The notes: generated by a model not told the origin, from the letters alone. DNA of 64,000 nt from Actinobacteria bacterium IMCC26256 (GCA_001023575.1 CP011489.1:806001-870000), one strand, 5' to 3'. Shown: positions 22,427-31,176, numbered from the stretch's first letter. Translations and numbers: made by a program.

Positions 22427-24234
22427 GTCGCGCACTCGCCTGCCCCGACCTCGGATACGTAAGGTCCTGTCTCATCGAAGTCGGTGTAGAACTCTGGGTG
22501 CTCGTCGGGGTCGGGGAAGACATCAAGATCAACGAGGGTCGAGCCGATCGCCTGGGCTCCGCCACTTCGATCTAGCCAGCCACCGAAGGTCTCACCTGCA
22601 GTTCGCTCCTCAGCGAAACGGCCAACAACGCGCACAACTGCTTCGCTGGCAGCCTTTGCGGGGAGCTTCGTGGCCTTAGCCCCGAAACCGATCTCCATCT
22701 CGCCGACTCGTCCACCAAGAAGCATCTGATATCCGGGAGCGGCGCGGCCATGTGCGCGACGCTCGAGGCCAAAGAAGCCAATATCAGATGTGTGGTGCTG
22801 ACCGCAGGAGTTGGTGCATCCAGAGATGTTGACGCGCACGCCCCCAACCTCAGAGAGGCCGGCCTCCTCGAGTGCCCGTGCAATGTCGTCGCCGAGCCCG
22901 CGAGACTGCGTGACGGCAAGGTTGCAGGTATCCGCACCTGGGCAAGAGACAACATCGCGTGCGAGCTCTGCACCAGGGGCGCCGAGGTTTAACGCAATTA
23001 GGCGCTCATGTACAAGTGGAAGGTCACCCTCGGCGAGGCCACGCAGCACAAGGTTCTGACGGTTGGTGATACGCATCTCGCAGGCGAGCTCGCGCTGGAG
23101 TGCCGCGAGGCCGCGAAGCTGAGCCGATGTCAGGTCACCGAGATGGGCATGTGCATAGGCGCTGACAGTTTTGTTCGCACGTCCGCGAACCACATTCGCC
23201 ATATCCCAGCGGCGGAAGGGGTCTAGGCCATTTAGGGTTACCTGCACACCTCCATCTGCTGAGACGGCGGTACCGGTGCCGGCAGGAGAGTCGCCGTTGG
23301 TGCGAACAATTACAGGGACTCCGCCTGGCCAAGTCGCGGATGCGCGTAGGAACTTGCGCTCCTTGATGATGCGCTCGCGCACTTCCTCGATGCCCATGTT
23401 CTCAACGAGCCATTTCATGCGGGCGCGTAGTTTGTTGTCGCGGTTTCCGTAGTGGTCGAAGGTGCGCAGAATCGCTTCAATAGTGGGGAGCAGATCTTCG
23501 CGACTCGTGAACTCCTCTAGCGCCTGTGCGGGGAATGGATTTGCTCCAAGTCCTCCTGCAAGAAATACGCGGAATCCGGGCTCAACGGTTCCGTCTGCGC
23601 GTGGCTGCGAGACTGCGATTACACCGACATCGTTGAACATTGCTTGCCCGCAGTCAGTTGCGCATCCGGAGAAGTTGATCTTGAACTTTCGTGGAAGACG
23701 CTGTGCAATTGGGTTACGAAGAAAGAGGTCTGCAGTTGCCTGCGCCCATGGAGTGATGTCGAGTACCTCGAATGGGCACGCACCTGCGAGGTGGCATCCA
23801 GCGACGTTACGCACGGTGTCGCCGCAGGCTTCGCGAGATGTGAGTCCAACTGCCGCAAGGTCGCGCAGCACGGCTGGCGTCTCACGAAGCTCTACGAAGT
23901 GAAACTGAATATTCTGTCGAGTGGTTAGGTGCCCCCAGCCGCGCGAGTACTTATCTGCGATATCAGCGAAGGCCTCGAACTGCTCTGGTGTTACCCCTCC
24001 ATATGGAATCTTCACCCTGATCATCTGGTTAGTGCCGCCCTGGCGCTGTCCATAGATTCCTTGGTTCAGACGCGAGACACGAAAGACGTCTTCATCTAGG
24101 TCGCCTGCTAGGTACTCTTCAATATTGGCGGCGAAGCGATCGATCTCCTCGGCTACTTCACGATCAAATTGCTCGCTTGAGATTGGGGCGCTTGAGATAG
24201 GGGAGGTGGGGGAGATAGGAGAGGTAGAGGTCAT
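22423..24234 (-). CDS. sir: Ferredoxin-dependent sulfite reductase (siroheme, nitrite/sulfite reductase family)
   Basis: Reduces sulfite to sulfide in assimilation, coupled to the adjacent APS reductase. It has 603 residues arranged as two ferredoxin-like half repeats and two siroheme/4Fe-4S halves. The cluster ligands are Cys-Pro-Gly-Ala-Asp-Thr-Cys and Gly-Cys-Thr-Asn-Ser-Cys-Gly-Gln-His. A degenerate copy, Gly-Cys-Ala-Thr-Asp-Cys-Gly-Gln-Ala, lies in the first half. Position beside cysH favours sulfite over nitrite. The first 15 residues repeat Ser-Pro-Ile-Ser and Thr-Ser-Pro. No ATP sulfurylase or siroheme genes are in the window. The leader holds inverted repeats and a probable leaderless promoter. 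Confidence 0.94.
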   Translation of the reverse strand: MTSTSPISPTSPISSAPISSEQFDREVAEEIDRFAANIEEYLAGDLDEDVFRVSRLNQGIYGQRQGGTNQMIRVKIPYGGVTPEQFEAFADIADKYSRGWGHLTTRQNIQFHFVELRETPAVLRDLAAVGLTSREACGDTVRNVAGCHLAGACPFEVLDITPWAQATADLFLRNPIAQRLPRKFKINFSGCATDCGQAMFNDVGVIAVSQPRADGTVEPGFRVFLAGGLGANPFPAQALEEFTSREDLLPTIEAILRTFDHYGNRDNKLRARMKWLVENMGIEEVRERIIKERKFLRASATWPGGVPVIVRTNGDSPAGTGTAVSADGGVQVTLNGLDPFRRWDMANVVRGRANKTVSAYAHAHLGDLTSAQLRGLAALQRELACEMRITNRQNLVLRGLAEGDLPLVHERLIALNLGAPGAELARDVVSCPGADTCNLAVTQSRGLGDDIARALEEAGLSEVGGVRVNISGCTNSCGQHHTSDIGFFGLERRAHGRAAPGYQMLLGGRVGEMEIGFGAKATKLPAKAASEAVVRVVGRFAEERTAGETFGGWLDRSGGAQAIGSTLVDLDVFPDPDEHPEFYTDFDETGPYVSEVGAGECAT

Positions 24235-24242
24235 GGGGCTGC

Positions 24243-24248
24243 AGGTTA
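24243..24248 (-). promoter_or_regulatory. -10 element for the sir-cysH operon
   Basis: TAACCT on the minus strand lies eight bases before the sir ATG, and no Shine-Dalgarno is present. Transcription would start within one or two bases of the ATG. Confidence 0.5.
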
Positions 24249-24277
24249 CGCAACTCTTGGCCTAAATACCAATAAAG

Positions 24278-24310
24278 AGGTCAGGAATTTTTCCGACCTT
24301 TTAGGTCAGG
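24278..24310. promoter_or_regulatory. Three-half-site inverted repeat upstream of sir, probable operator
   Basis: AGGTCAGG at 24278-24285, CCGACCT at 24293-24299 and AGGTCAGG at 24303-24310. The middle half-site can pair with either neighbour: GACCT-TTT-AGGTC, or AGGTC spaced 12 bases from GACCT. They lie 30-62 bases upstream of the -10 of the sulfur-assimilation operon, a good place for activator or repressor binding. Confidence 0.6.
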
Positions 24311-24348
24311 TTTATAAAACCCAGCTGCCATAAGGGATTATTGCCAAT

Positions 24349-24370
24349 AAGGGGCTTGATTTATGCCCTT
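24349..24370 (-). terminator. Hairpin across the stop of the DUF2157-like gene
   Basis: AAGGG(G)C and GCCCTT form a six-pair stem with one bulge, overlapping the stop codon on the minus strand. The following bases are AT-rich but not a U-run. Confidence 0.4.
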
Positions 24371-25748
24371 AGTTGGCGCTGATTTGAGAATTCTCGACTT
24401 CTTCAGGGGTCTCGGATAACTCTGCAGGTTGCCTTGAGAGCATGCGCACTGCGACGCCGATTCCAGCTACGCCGACGACAACGAGGCCAATTGGGACGGC
24501 GCGCCCACCGAACTCTGAAGCGATTAACCATGGCGCGTAGATGGCGAATGAGGTAAGGCCAAAGCCAGCGACTATCGAGCGCCTATAGACGGTGCCTAGG
24601 GAGATGCAGATAACTGCAATGACCACTCCAACGATCAGCCCGCTAAGGCGCCAAGTTGATGCAATCGCTCCTCCCGTTAGAGCGAGCATCACTGAGCCAG
24701 TCGTATGTGAAACCCAGCGGTCGATCTCCTCTCGTTGCCATCCCCACCAGAGCAAAGCAGCTCCGAATACAGCGAAGCCCAATGCAACTACCGCCTCTAC
24801 CCACGACCCCCGAGTCATCACAATGGCAGTAGGGACCGCTTGAAACAGAGCAAGTAATCCAACGACAAGAAGGACAGGACGCTTATCAAGGCCACCCGCA
24901 ATTACCAGCAATGCCGCTATCGCCGCCGCTGCAGGGAATGCAAACATCGGCCACTCGCCGCTCCCGGGGTAGGGCGATATGGAGACTAGAACTGACCCAA
25001 GTGTTAGGGCTAGCGCAGTAGGAGGAAGTAGGTCGCGTCGCGCACAAAGGATCCAAATCACACCGAGAAGGAGTAACGCTCCGGCGGCCACTTGGCCATG
25101 CCAATCGATTAATTGCGCAGCACCAGTCACAAGCGAAATGCAGGCAGCGAAGAATCCAAGCTGCTGTAGTGGTAGATCCCTTCGCTTATAGAGGAACCAA
25201 CCAATGATCGCGAGTACTGATCCAATGCTTAGTGCGGTCGCTTCTGGTGATCGGTTTGCAACGCCGCCGACTTGTAGCCCCACCGCTACCGCTAACGCTG
25301 CCGCTCCGAGGAATGCAACCACCTGATGTAAGCGCCACCACGCAGGTCCAGTATCCGGGTGCACAAATCTGCTTGCAACTATTAAGAAGACTGCAACACA
25401 TCCGGCGAAGACTGCGCCGGCTTGAGGAGTTAAATCGAAGCGATTGATCATGAGCCCGATACCGACCGCAGCGAGGAGAGCGCCCCCGTAGGCGAGAGCC
25501 TCCGCGACTACAGGTGCTTGGTGGGCGGGCTCGGGCGCCAGGGGAGTCTGAGTTCTTTCGTACCCGATAATCGCTTCAATCTGGCCTTCCTCGACTAGTC
25601 CGGCAATCTTCCAGCGCTCTAGCCATGGGGCCACTGCAGCCGCAGTGTCGAGGTGCCCAGACCCGGAGTGTTTGGGTCCATTGCGCGTTGCGAAAAAGAT
25701 AATTCCTACGACGATGAGTATCGGCAACGCGAGGGCGATCATTTTCAC
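24369..25748 (-). CDS. Polytopic membrane protein, DUF2157-like
   Basis: A 459-residue protein with about twelve hydrophobic spans. Residues 1-25 form one span, followed by a soluble segment to about residue 75 that contains Trp-Leu-Glu-Arg-Trp-Lys-Ile-Ala-Gly-Leu-Val and resembles the domain before DUF2157 membrane regions. The rest is a run of short spans with almost no motifs. No catalytic residues are evident and the function is unknown. Start: GTG at 25748 or the ATG two codons later, which has AGAGGT just upstream. It is divergent from the next membrane protein gene. Confidence 0.75.
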   Translation of the reverse strand: MKMIALALPILIVVGIIFFATRNGPKHSGSGHLDTAAAVAPWLERWKIAGLVEEGQIEAIIGYERTQTPLAPEPAHQAPVVAEALAYGGALLAAVGIGLMINRFDLTPQAGAVFAGCVAVFLIVASRFVHPDTGPAWWRLHQVVAFLGAAALAVAVGLQVGGVANRSPEATALSIGSVLAIIGWFLYKRRDLPLQQLGFFAACISLVTGAAQLIDWHGQVAAGALLLLGVIWILCARRDLLPPTALALTLGSVLVSISPYPGSGEWPMFAFPAAAAIAALLVIAGGLDKRPVLLVVGLLALFQAVPTAIVMTRGSWVEAVVALGFAVFGAALLWWGWQREEIDRWVSHTTGSVMLALTGGAIASTWRLSGLIVGVVIAVICISLGTVYRRSIVAGFGLTSFAIYAPWLIASEFGGRAVPIGLVVVGVAGIGVAVRMLSRQPAELSETPEEVENSQISAN

Positions 25749-25860
25749 CTCTAAGTCTCAGAGCGTCGACTGGTTGACAACGCATCGTTTGTAAGAGTCA
25801 TCTCCGCTTGCGCTTAAGACCCTACCTCGGGCGCGACTGACGCGGTATCGTTCGATCAGC

Positions 25861-25891
25861 GCAAGGGCAGGTTCGTGGAGTGCAAGGGCAG
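25861..25891. repeat. Direct repeat in the divergent promoter region
   Basis: GCAAGGGCAG occurs at 25861-25870 and 25882-25891, 21 bp apart (two helical turns), just before the large membrane protein gene. It may be a paired binding site. Confidence 0.4.
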
Positions 25892-25896
25892 AGCAT

Positions 25897-27765
25897 TTGG
25901 GAATTTCGTCGAATTACTTGAATAAGACCGTCGTGAATAAGACCCGCGCGAATAAGACCGTTTCTGACAAATCGTCTCGGACTTTTGTCGTCGCGGTACT
26001 TTTGATTGCAAGCATCGCCCCTGTCGTCGCAGCCTTCATCAACGCGTGCCTGAGCGACTGGGTGCCTTATGGGGATTTTGCGATCATCAACCTACGCTTG
26101 CGCGATGTTTGGAGTACTAACACTCCCTTAACAGGGTTGTATAGCCGCCCCGGGTGGAACCACCCAGGGCCGATGATGTTTTGGGCGTTGAGCCCCTTCT
26201 CGGCACTTAGTGGTGGATCGGCCAAATGGGTTCTAATCGGCGGGGTGGTAATTGCCGGAGGATTTATAGCGACTGCGTTATTTCTAGCTTTCAGGCAGAG
26301 TAGATCGCTCTTGGTATTTACCGCTTTGCTATGGCTTCTGTCGCTGAGGGCCTTGCCATCTGATGCGGTGTTTGAATATTGGAATCCCTGGATGCCATTA
26401 CCTGCGCTGATCCTTTTGCTTGTTCTTGCGTTGCGTGCGGCTACTGGAAAGACCCGGGATCTCATAGGAATTGTTGTAGTGGGTTCGTTTGCGGTGCAGA
26501 CCCATATTGGTACTGCTCTCATCGTCGTTATGATCTCGCTGTTCGCGTTTGGCTGCGTTGCGTTTGATGCCTACCGTGAGCGAGCATTACCTACAGGTTT
26601 TCGGTCGATTGCCGGTTGGGTGGCCGGCCTGAGCGTGCTGCTTTGGGCCGCTCCATTCATCGGCGCGCTGAGGGGAGATCCTGGAAATCTGGGCCTTGTC
26701 TTCAAGTATTTTTTTGCCGGTAGCCATCCGTCTGTCGGTATCTCAAACGCAGCCAAGATCATGGCCAACGAGTTCAGCCCACCCTTTCCTTGGTTGGGGA
26801 CGGGCTACCGAGTTGAAGCGTTTTCTGGGCATGCACTGCTCTCGCCTGTTGTATGGCTTCTCCTGCCAATCGCTGCTTTATTCATCGGAGGATTCGTCGC
26901 ATTCAAGCAGGCTCCTGGCCTAGGTGGTCGGAGAAATGATCTGCGCGCTGTTGTGCTGGTGGCCCTCCTATTTGTTGCTTCCATAATCGCCATTAGCTCT
27001 GCAGATGAGCCGCGGGCCTACACATTCGCATGGCGCGCAATGGTTGCTGCACTCGTGGTTTTAGCCTCCGCTGCCCCGCTAGCGCGTCTATTGCTCAGAC
27101 GTTTTTCTAGTGTGAAGGTCCGGTGGGCGTTCGAAGCGACGCTCTCGCTTTTAGCCTTCGTGCTGATGTTCTTCCCTGTTATGTCACAAAACCGACGTTC
27201 AGAAAATTGGGGCGCGGAAGTAAAATCTTTTGACGCTTTGAGTCGCTCCGGTTCAATCAGAAAGCCAACTTTAATACGAGTTGAAGGAACATCGCTTGAC
27301 ATGGCATTCCCTTCGCTAATCGAGTCGGTGATTAATGGTCTTGATCGGGATGGATTTGAGGTAAAAGTTCCGCCGACGGACGGAAGAGTTTATGGGGTCA
27401 ACCGGGTTGCGAGTCAGGGGGAGGTCAACGAGGTTTGGATCGTGACAGAGCACGGATCCCTTGTTCCAGGCCTTCTTGCTCAACCCAATGCGAAACTCGT
27501 CTGGAGTTCAACCCCGCTTAACAGTAGAGATGAGGCGCGACTGGCTGGGGTGCAAGCAAAGATCACTGCGCAATTGAATCTCCTAGGTAAGCCAGAGTAT
27601 GCAGCTTGGCTCGATAGTGAGGTTGGGGCGTTTGTGCTGGCACGCGACATTCCGGAGTTATTCAGATCCGACACCAGCGAGTTGGCCAAGTTGCTAACGA
27701 AGGCTGGAGGACAATGCCGTTGCGCGATTGTGAAGACCCCTGGGGGCAAGGGTGACCTCGGTTGA
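25897..27765 (+). CDS. Large membrane protein, possible GT-C type glycosyltransferase
   Basis: A 622-residue protein with about ten transmembrane helices in residues 30-430 and a soluble C-terminal domain of about 180 residues. The first loop contains Tyr-Gly-Asp-Phe-Ala-Ile-Ile-Asn-Leu-Arg-Leu-Arg-Asp, followed by Tyr-Ser-Arg-Pro-Gly-Trp-Asn-His-Pro-Gly-Pro. An acidic pair in the first periplasmic loop is the usual GT-C signature, so a lipid-linked sugar transferase is plausible. I cannot name a family. The N-terminus contains three 15-bp tandem repeats encoding Asn-Lys-Thr-x-x. The TTG start is uncertain; later GTG or TTG codons lie inside the repeats. Confidence 0.7.
   Translation: MGISSNYLNKTVVNKTRANKTVSDKSSRTFVVAVLLIASIAPVVAAFINACLSDWVPYGDFAIINLRLRDVWSTNTPLTGLYSRPGWNHPGPMMFWALSPFSALSGGSAKWVLIGGVVIAGGFIATALFLAFRQSRSLLVFTALLWLLSLRALPSDAVFEYWNPWMPLPALILLLVLALRAATGKTRDLIGIVVVGSFAVQTHIGTALIVVMISLFAFGCVAFDAYRERALPTGFRSIAGWVAGLSVLLWAAPFIGALRGDPGNLGLVFKYFFAGSHPSVGISNAAKIMANEFSPPFPWLGTGYRVEAFSGHALLSPVVWLLLPIAALFIGGFVAFKQAPGLGGRRNDLRAVVLVALLFVASIIAISSADEPRAYTFAWRAMVAALVVLASAAPLARLLLRRFSSVKVRWAFEATLSLLAFVLMFFPVMSQNRRSENWGAEVKSFDALSRSGSIRKPTLIRVEGTSLDMAFPSLIESVINGLDRDGFEVKVPPTDGRVYGVNRVASQGEVNEVWIVTEHGSLVPGLLAQPNAKLVWSSTPLNSRDEARLAGVQAKITAQLNLLGKPEYAAWLDSEVGAFVLARDIPELFRSDTSELAKLLTKAGGQCRCAIVKTPGGKGDLG
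25920..25964 (+). repeat. Three 15-bp tandem repeats inside the start of the membrane protein gene
   Basis: AATAAGACC recurs three times at a 15-bp spacing and codes Asn-Lys-Thr-Val-Val, Asn-Lys-Thr-Arg-Ala and Asn-Lys-Thr-Val-Ser. The repeats keep the reading frame. Their unit length is the same as in the micro-ORF repeats before trmD. Confidence 0.75.
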
Positions 27766-27824
27766 GGTTGACGTTGATGTTGACGTGTTGGGGTCCCTCT
27801 TCTCTGCAGTAGCCGCTGCGCCGC

Positions 27825-27830
27825 TAGCCT
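27825..27830 (+). promoter_or_regulatory. -10 element of a leaderless promoter for proS
   Basis: TAGCCT followed by six bases and ATG, with no Shine-Dalgarno. Confidence 0.6.
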
Positions 27831-27836
27831 CTCAAT

Positions 27837-29549
27837 ATGCGAATGTCACAACTCTTCTTACGAACCCTGCGCGACGACCCTGCTGATGCCGAGATTGATA
27901 GCCATAAGTTATTGGTTCGAACCGGTGCAATCCGCCGCATCTCGTCGGGTATCTACTCCTGGCTTCCGCTCGGTAACCGCGTCCTGCGAAACGTTGAGCG
28001 CATAGTTCGCGAGGAGATGGATGCAGCAGGAGCCCAGGAGGTAATTCTCCCAATAGTTCAACCTCTGGAGCTATGGGAGCGCACTGGACGCGATGTTGCC
28101 TACGGGCCTCAGATGTTCAAATTGAAGGATCGCAGAGAGACTGGGTTCGCTCTCGCTCCAACTGCTGAAGAAGTTGTCACATCAATCGTTGCGAGCGAGT
28201 ACTCCTCATACCGCGACCTGCCTGTAAACCTCTACCAGATCAACTGGAAGTATCGCGACGAGCTCCGCCCGCGTTTTGGCCTACTTAGGTCGCGAGAGTT
28301 TCTAATGAAGGACGCATATTCGTTCCACGTCGATGTAGAGGACCTTCGCAAGACCTACGCCGCAATGTATGAGGCATACGAGCGCATCTTTGCTCGTTGT
28401 GGTCTCACTGTTCGCGCCGTTGAGGCACAGGCCGGTGAGATAGGTGGAGACATCAATCACGAGTTCATGGCTGTTGCGCCTGTAGGTGAAGATGACTTTG
28501 TCTGGTGTCGCTCCTGTGACTACGCAGCGAACGTCGAGGCAGCAGTGCGTTCAGCGTTGGTTGCTCCAGGGTCGGCTGTGGACGCATCAATCGCTGCCCC
28601 CGAGGCTGTTCCCACGCCGGGAATGGGGAGCATCTCAGATGTTGCTGCACATCTCGGCGTCCCTGAGAACACGCTTCTTAAGTCGATCGCATTCGATGTA
28701 GGTGGAAAACTTGCACTCGCTGTAGTGCCTGGCGATCGTGAAGTAAATGAGTTTGCATTCAAACGCGCGGTAGCGCCACTCGCCGCTCGCTTATATACAG
28801 ATGAAGACTTTGCTCGTAACCCTGCAATCCCGAAGGGGTTCATCGGCCCTGATCACTCAGAGGTGTCGATTGTTGTTGCCGATCCATCTGTGCATGGCGG
28901 GCAGGGCTGGGTCATCGGAGCAAACCGTGTTGATGAGCACACGCGTAACGCTGTCCCAATGCGCGATTTTCGCATCGATGTCGTTGCAGACCTTGTCATC
29001 GTGGCAAGCGGAGATAGCTGCGCCCGCTGTGGTGGGGAGTTATCGGTAGACCGAGGAATCGAGGTTGGTCACGTATTCCAACTCGGCACTAAGTACTCAA
29101 CTGCACTTGATGCCACGTATACCGACGATGCTGGCTCTCAGCACCCAATGGTCATGGGCTGCTACGGGGTCGGAGTATCTCGAATAGTCGCTGCCGTTGT
29201 GGAGGAGCACTCGGATGAGAATGGGATCACATGGCCAGAGGGCCTAGCCCCATACGACGTTCAGTTGATGGTGCTGGCGGGTAAGGGAGATGCCGGGGCC
29301 GGAGTAAAGGATGCAGCAGAGAGGCTCTATCGAGATCTTCAGGCTGCTGGCGTATCGGTCCTTTTTGATGATCGCGACGCAAGCCCAGGTGTGAAGTTCG
29401 CAGATGCTGACCTTCTAGGGATGCCGGTTCAGATTGTGCTCGGAGCCAAAGGGCTTGCTCGAGGAGTAGCGGAGCGCAAGATTCGCGCCACAGGGGAGCG
29501 AGATGAGATCGCCATCGACGAGGTAGTCACGACCCTCTCTGGCCGCTGA
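27837..29549 (+). CDS. proS: Prolyl-tRNA synthetase
   Basis: Class II aminoacyl-tRNA synthetase, 570 residues, bacterial type. Motif 2 is Tyr-Arg-Asp-Glu-Leu-Arg-Pro-Arg-Phe-Gly-Leu-Leu-Arg-Ser-Arg-Glu-Phe, and motif 3 is Met-Gly-Cys-Tyr-Gly-Val-Gly-Val-Ser-Arg. An INS (YbaK-like) editing domain that deacylates Ala-tRNAPro is inserted at about residues 230-380 and includes Leu-Lys-Ser-Ile-Ala-Phe. The C-terminal anticodon-binding domain starts near residue 470. In mycobacteria proS is near rimP-nusA, as here, with one intervening DUF222 gene. Confidence 0.97.
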   Translation: MRMSQLFLRTLRDDPADAEIDSHKLLVRTGAIRRISSGIYSWLPLGNRVLRNVERIVREEMDAAGAQEVILPIVQPLELWERTGRDVAYGPQMFKLKDRRETGFALAPTAEEVVTSIVASEYSSYRDLPVNLYQINWKYRDELRPRFGLLRSREFLMKDAYSFHVDVEDLRKTYAAMYEAYERIFARCGLTVRAVEAQAGEIGGDINHEFMAVAPVGEDDFVWCRSCDYAANVEAAVRSALVAPGSAVDASIAAPEAVPTPGMGSISDVAAHLGVPENTLLKSIAFDVGGKLALAVVPGDREVNEFAFKRAVAPLAARLYTDEDFARNPAIPKGFIGPDHSEVSIVVADPSVHGGQGWVIGANRVDEHTRNAVPMRDFRIDVVADLVIVASGDSCARCGGELSVDRGIEVGHVFQLGTKYSTALDATYTDDAGSQHPMVMGCYGVGVSRIVAAVVEEHSDENGITWPEGLAPYDVQLMVLAGKGDAGAGVKDAAERLYRDLQAAGVSVLFDDRDASPGVKFADADLLGMPVQIVLGAKGLARGVAERKIRATGERDEIAIDEVVTTLSGR

Positions 29550-29599
29550 TACTGAGCGCCGCTGCGCGTTGGATGGGGTTGCTCTATTTGCCAAAGACT

Positions 29600-29631
29600 A
29601 GGCAGGCCGGTTTTACGGATTATTCCTGCCT
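29600..29631. terminator. Hairpin between proS and the DUF222-HNH gene
   Basis: AGGCAGG / CCTGCCT forms a 7-bp stem that encloses a second small stem, CCG-GTTTTA-CGG. It lies between convergent genes and could terminate either; the top strand continues with a T-containing but broken tract. Confidence 0.55.
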
Positions 29632-29686
29632 CTATTCCTGACTCTGTTCACGTAACGACTGCTAGCGCGCCTCGCTCCATAGCGCT

Positions 29687-30904
29687 CTATCGATCCGGTG
29701 GTGCTCTCCATGCCCACATGATCTCGCTTGTATTTCCAGAGGCTTTTTTTGCGCAGTCTCCAGCGTGAGTCTTTACGAGTCTGTACCCGTCGTGCGTTTT
29801 TTGAAGGTGATGTCGTCTGCAGAGGCGCACGAGGTTCTCAAAGGATGCAGCTCCACCCTCAGCGAAGGGTTTGATGTGGTCAATCTCGAGTCCTACGGTC
29901 ATGTCACATGTTGGTACCTGGCAGACGCGATCGCGTTCCTCGATAGCGGTGCGCAATGGTGCAGGGATTGCTCGGCCCATATGCGCAACCGTCTTGATGT
30001 CGGTGCCGTTGATTACGAGGAGCTTGAGGAATGCTTCACCCAGATACTCAGTCGCGTTAGCGACAGGTATTGGCCCAACTCCTGCGATCTCACATATCTC
30101 GCCATGCTCGGTATGCCCGCGCTTAAGTGCATCGATGTCGATGCGAATATTCATCACTGCACTAGCGCGTATTGGTTTTGTCCCGCTCGAGCCCTGAGCA
30201 CCCACACTCTTCGCAGCGCAGAGTGCCATTAGTGCATCTGCTGCGTAAGCCTCAGGGCTTTGATGATTACCACTCTTACGCGCTTGCTTAAATATCTCGT
30301 CCTGGATTGGTTTGAGTGCAGCCATCACAATTGCACCATTAGCAACGGTCATGCGCCCTTTAACAATGAAGGCACCATCAGGGTCAATCCACGACCTCAA
30401 GGAACGTGATTTATGTATCTGTCTGTGTCTCGCTGCCTCATCTGTGGCTGCTGCAACTACACGAGAGGCTGCGTCACGCAGATCGCGCACCGTTGCATAT
30501 GTAGCGAGTTTTAAGAGCTGGGACTCAGTATTCGGGTCAACAATGGCACCACGCGCTACCTCGACCGCCTGCGCGTTGGAGAGCGTGCCTGAGAGCAATG
30601 CTGCCTGCGTAGTGGGAAGGTGCTGGAGTTGATTTGCGAGGATCACCACAGACTGGGCCTCATATTGCGCACAATCAGTCTCAGAGCTAAGCCACTCGGA
30701 AATATTCTTAGCGCCTTCGCCCTTCCAAGCATTTGTGCGCTCTACTTGGCCCACGGCGACGGTTCGTAGCGAATCTCCACAGCGGCGGATTCCGTCAGCA
30801 ATCCCAACCAACTTGGCCGCGCCCTTGCCATCAATCGTCTCAACATTTACGCGAGAAGCGCAATCGACTAGGTGATTAAAGGCTGCGTTGAGTTCATCGA
30901 ACAT
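29687..30904 (-). CDS. DUF222 / 13E12-repeat family protein with HNH endonuclease domain
   Basis: A protein of 405 residues with an N-terminal helical DUF222 domain and a C-terminal HNH nuclease: Cys-Gln-Val-Pro-Thr-Cys, Glu-Ile-Asp-His-Ile-Lys-Pro, Asn-Leu-Val-Arg-Leu-Cys-Arg-Arg-His-His. The family equals the 13E12 repeat proteins of mycobacteria, which often lie under SOS control and behave like scattered selfish or DNA-damage genes. I set the start at the ATG at 30904 (Met-Phe-Asp-Glu-Leu) since a -10 and a perfect SOS box fall immediately upstream; a longer frame begins at 30934. It splits the usual proS-rimP neighbourhood. Confidence 0.92.
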   Translation of the reverse strand: MFDELNAAFNHLVDCASRVNVETIDGKGAAKLVGIADGIRRCGDSLRTVAVGQVERTNAWKGEGAKNISEWLSSETDCAQYEAQSVVILANQLQHLPTTQAALLSGTLSNAQAVEVARGAIVDPNTESQLLKLATYATVRDLRDAASRVVAAATDEAARHRQIHKSRSLRSWIDPDGAFIVKGRMTVANGAIVMAALKPIQDEIFKQARKSGNHQSPEAYAADALMALCAAKSVGAQGSSGTKPIRASAVMNIRIDIDALKRGHTEHGEICEIAGVGPIPVANATEYLGEAFLKLLVINGTDIKTVAHMGRAIPAPLRTAIEERDRVCQVPTCDMTVGLEIDHIKPFAEGGAASFENLVRLCRRHHLQKTHDGYRLVKTHAGDCAKKASGNTSEIMWAWRAPPDR

Positions 30905-30912
30905 ATGTTCGA
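30897..30912. promoter_or_regulatory. LexA (SOS) box over the start of the DUF222-HNH gene
   Basis: TCGAACATATGTTCGA is a perfect 16-bp palindrome and matches the mycobacterial SOS box core CGAAC-N4-GTTCG. It covers the start codon and the expected transcription start, so bound LexA should block initiation. Confidence 0.85.
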
Positions 30913-30917
30913 CTCTA
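30912..30917 (-). promoter_or_regulatory. -10 element of a leaderless promoter for the DUF222-HNH gene
   Basis: TAGAGT on the minus strand, seven bases before the ATG. It overlaps the end of the SOS palindrome. Confidence 0.55.
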
Positions 30918-31064
30918 ATTCGGAGGTGTGACAACTACGAGCTCAAACGACAAGATCCAGCCCGTTGGCCCAGTGGGAGCCCTGCCGACCAGCGCGAAAT
31001 CTCCACGACATGCGCCAAGAACTAGGGGATTAGAGCGGTGTAGCGCTATCCAGTGGCCTCCCGC

Positions 31065-31176
31065 CGTCTCTGGGGCCGGAGACGCAGGCGGCGAGTCTGT
31101 TATCCTGTCCGGAGTTAGATCGTCCATCAGGCTCTCCCGCCAGACCGACGTGGGCTTCATGCCCACGTTTTTTATT
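31065..31176 (+). ncRNA. Leader of the rimP-nusA operon ending in an intrinsic terminator (attenuator)
   Basis: A probable -10 TATCCT at 31101-31106 gives a start near 31113. At 31148-31168 a perfect 8-bp stem ACGTGGGC-TTCAT-GCCCACGT is followed by a run of six T (31168-31173). This is one of the two hairpins in the window with a clear U-tract. It lies 63 bases before the rimP ATG, so it can stop transcription before the operon. A second hairpin, CGTCTC / GAGACG (31065-31084), precedes the promoter. The rest of the 334-bp gap after the DUF222 promoter shows no gene. No tRNA-fMet is seen, although one is common before rimP elsewhere. Confidence 0.65.

Noticed and set aside
25768-25800. TTGACA as a -35 for the membrane glycosyltransferase-like gene
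   Set aside because: No -10 lies at 16-18 bases downstream on the plus strand.
31021-31100. A tRNA gene before rimP, expected from other bacteria
   Set aside because: No cloverleaf or T-loop sequence (GTTCGA-type) could be placed here.
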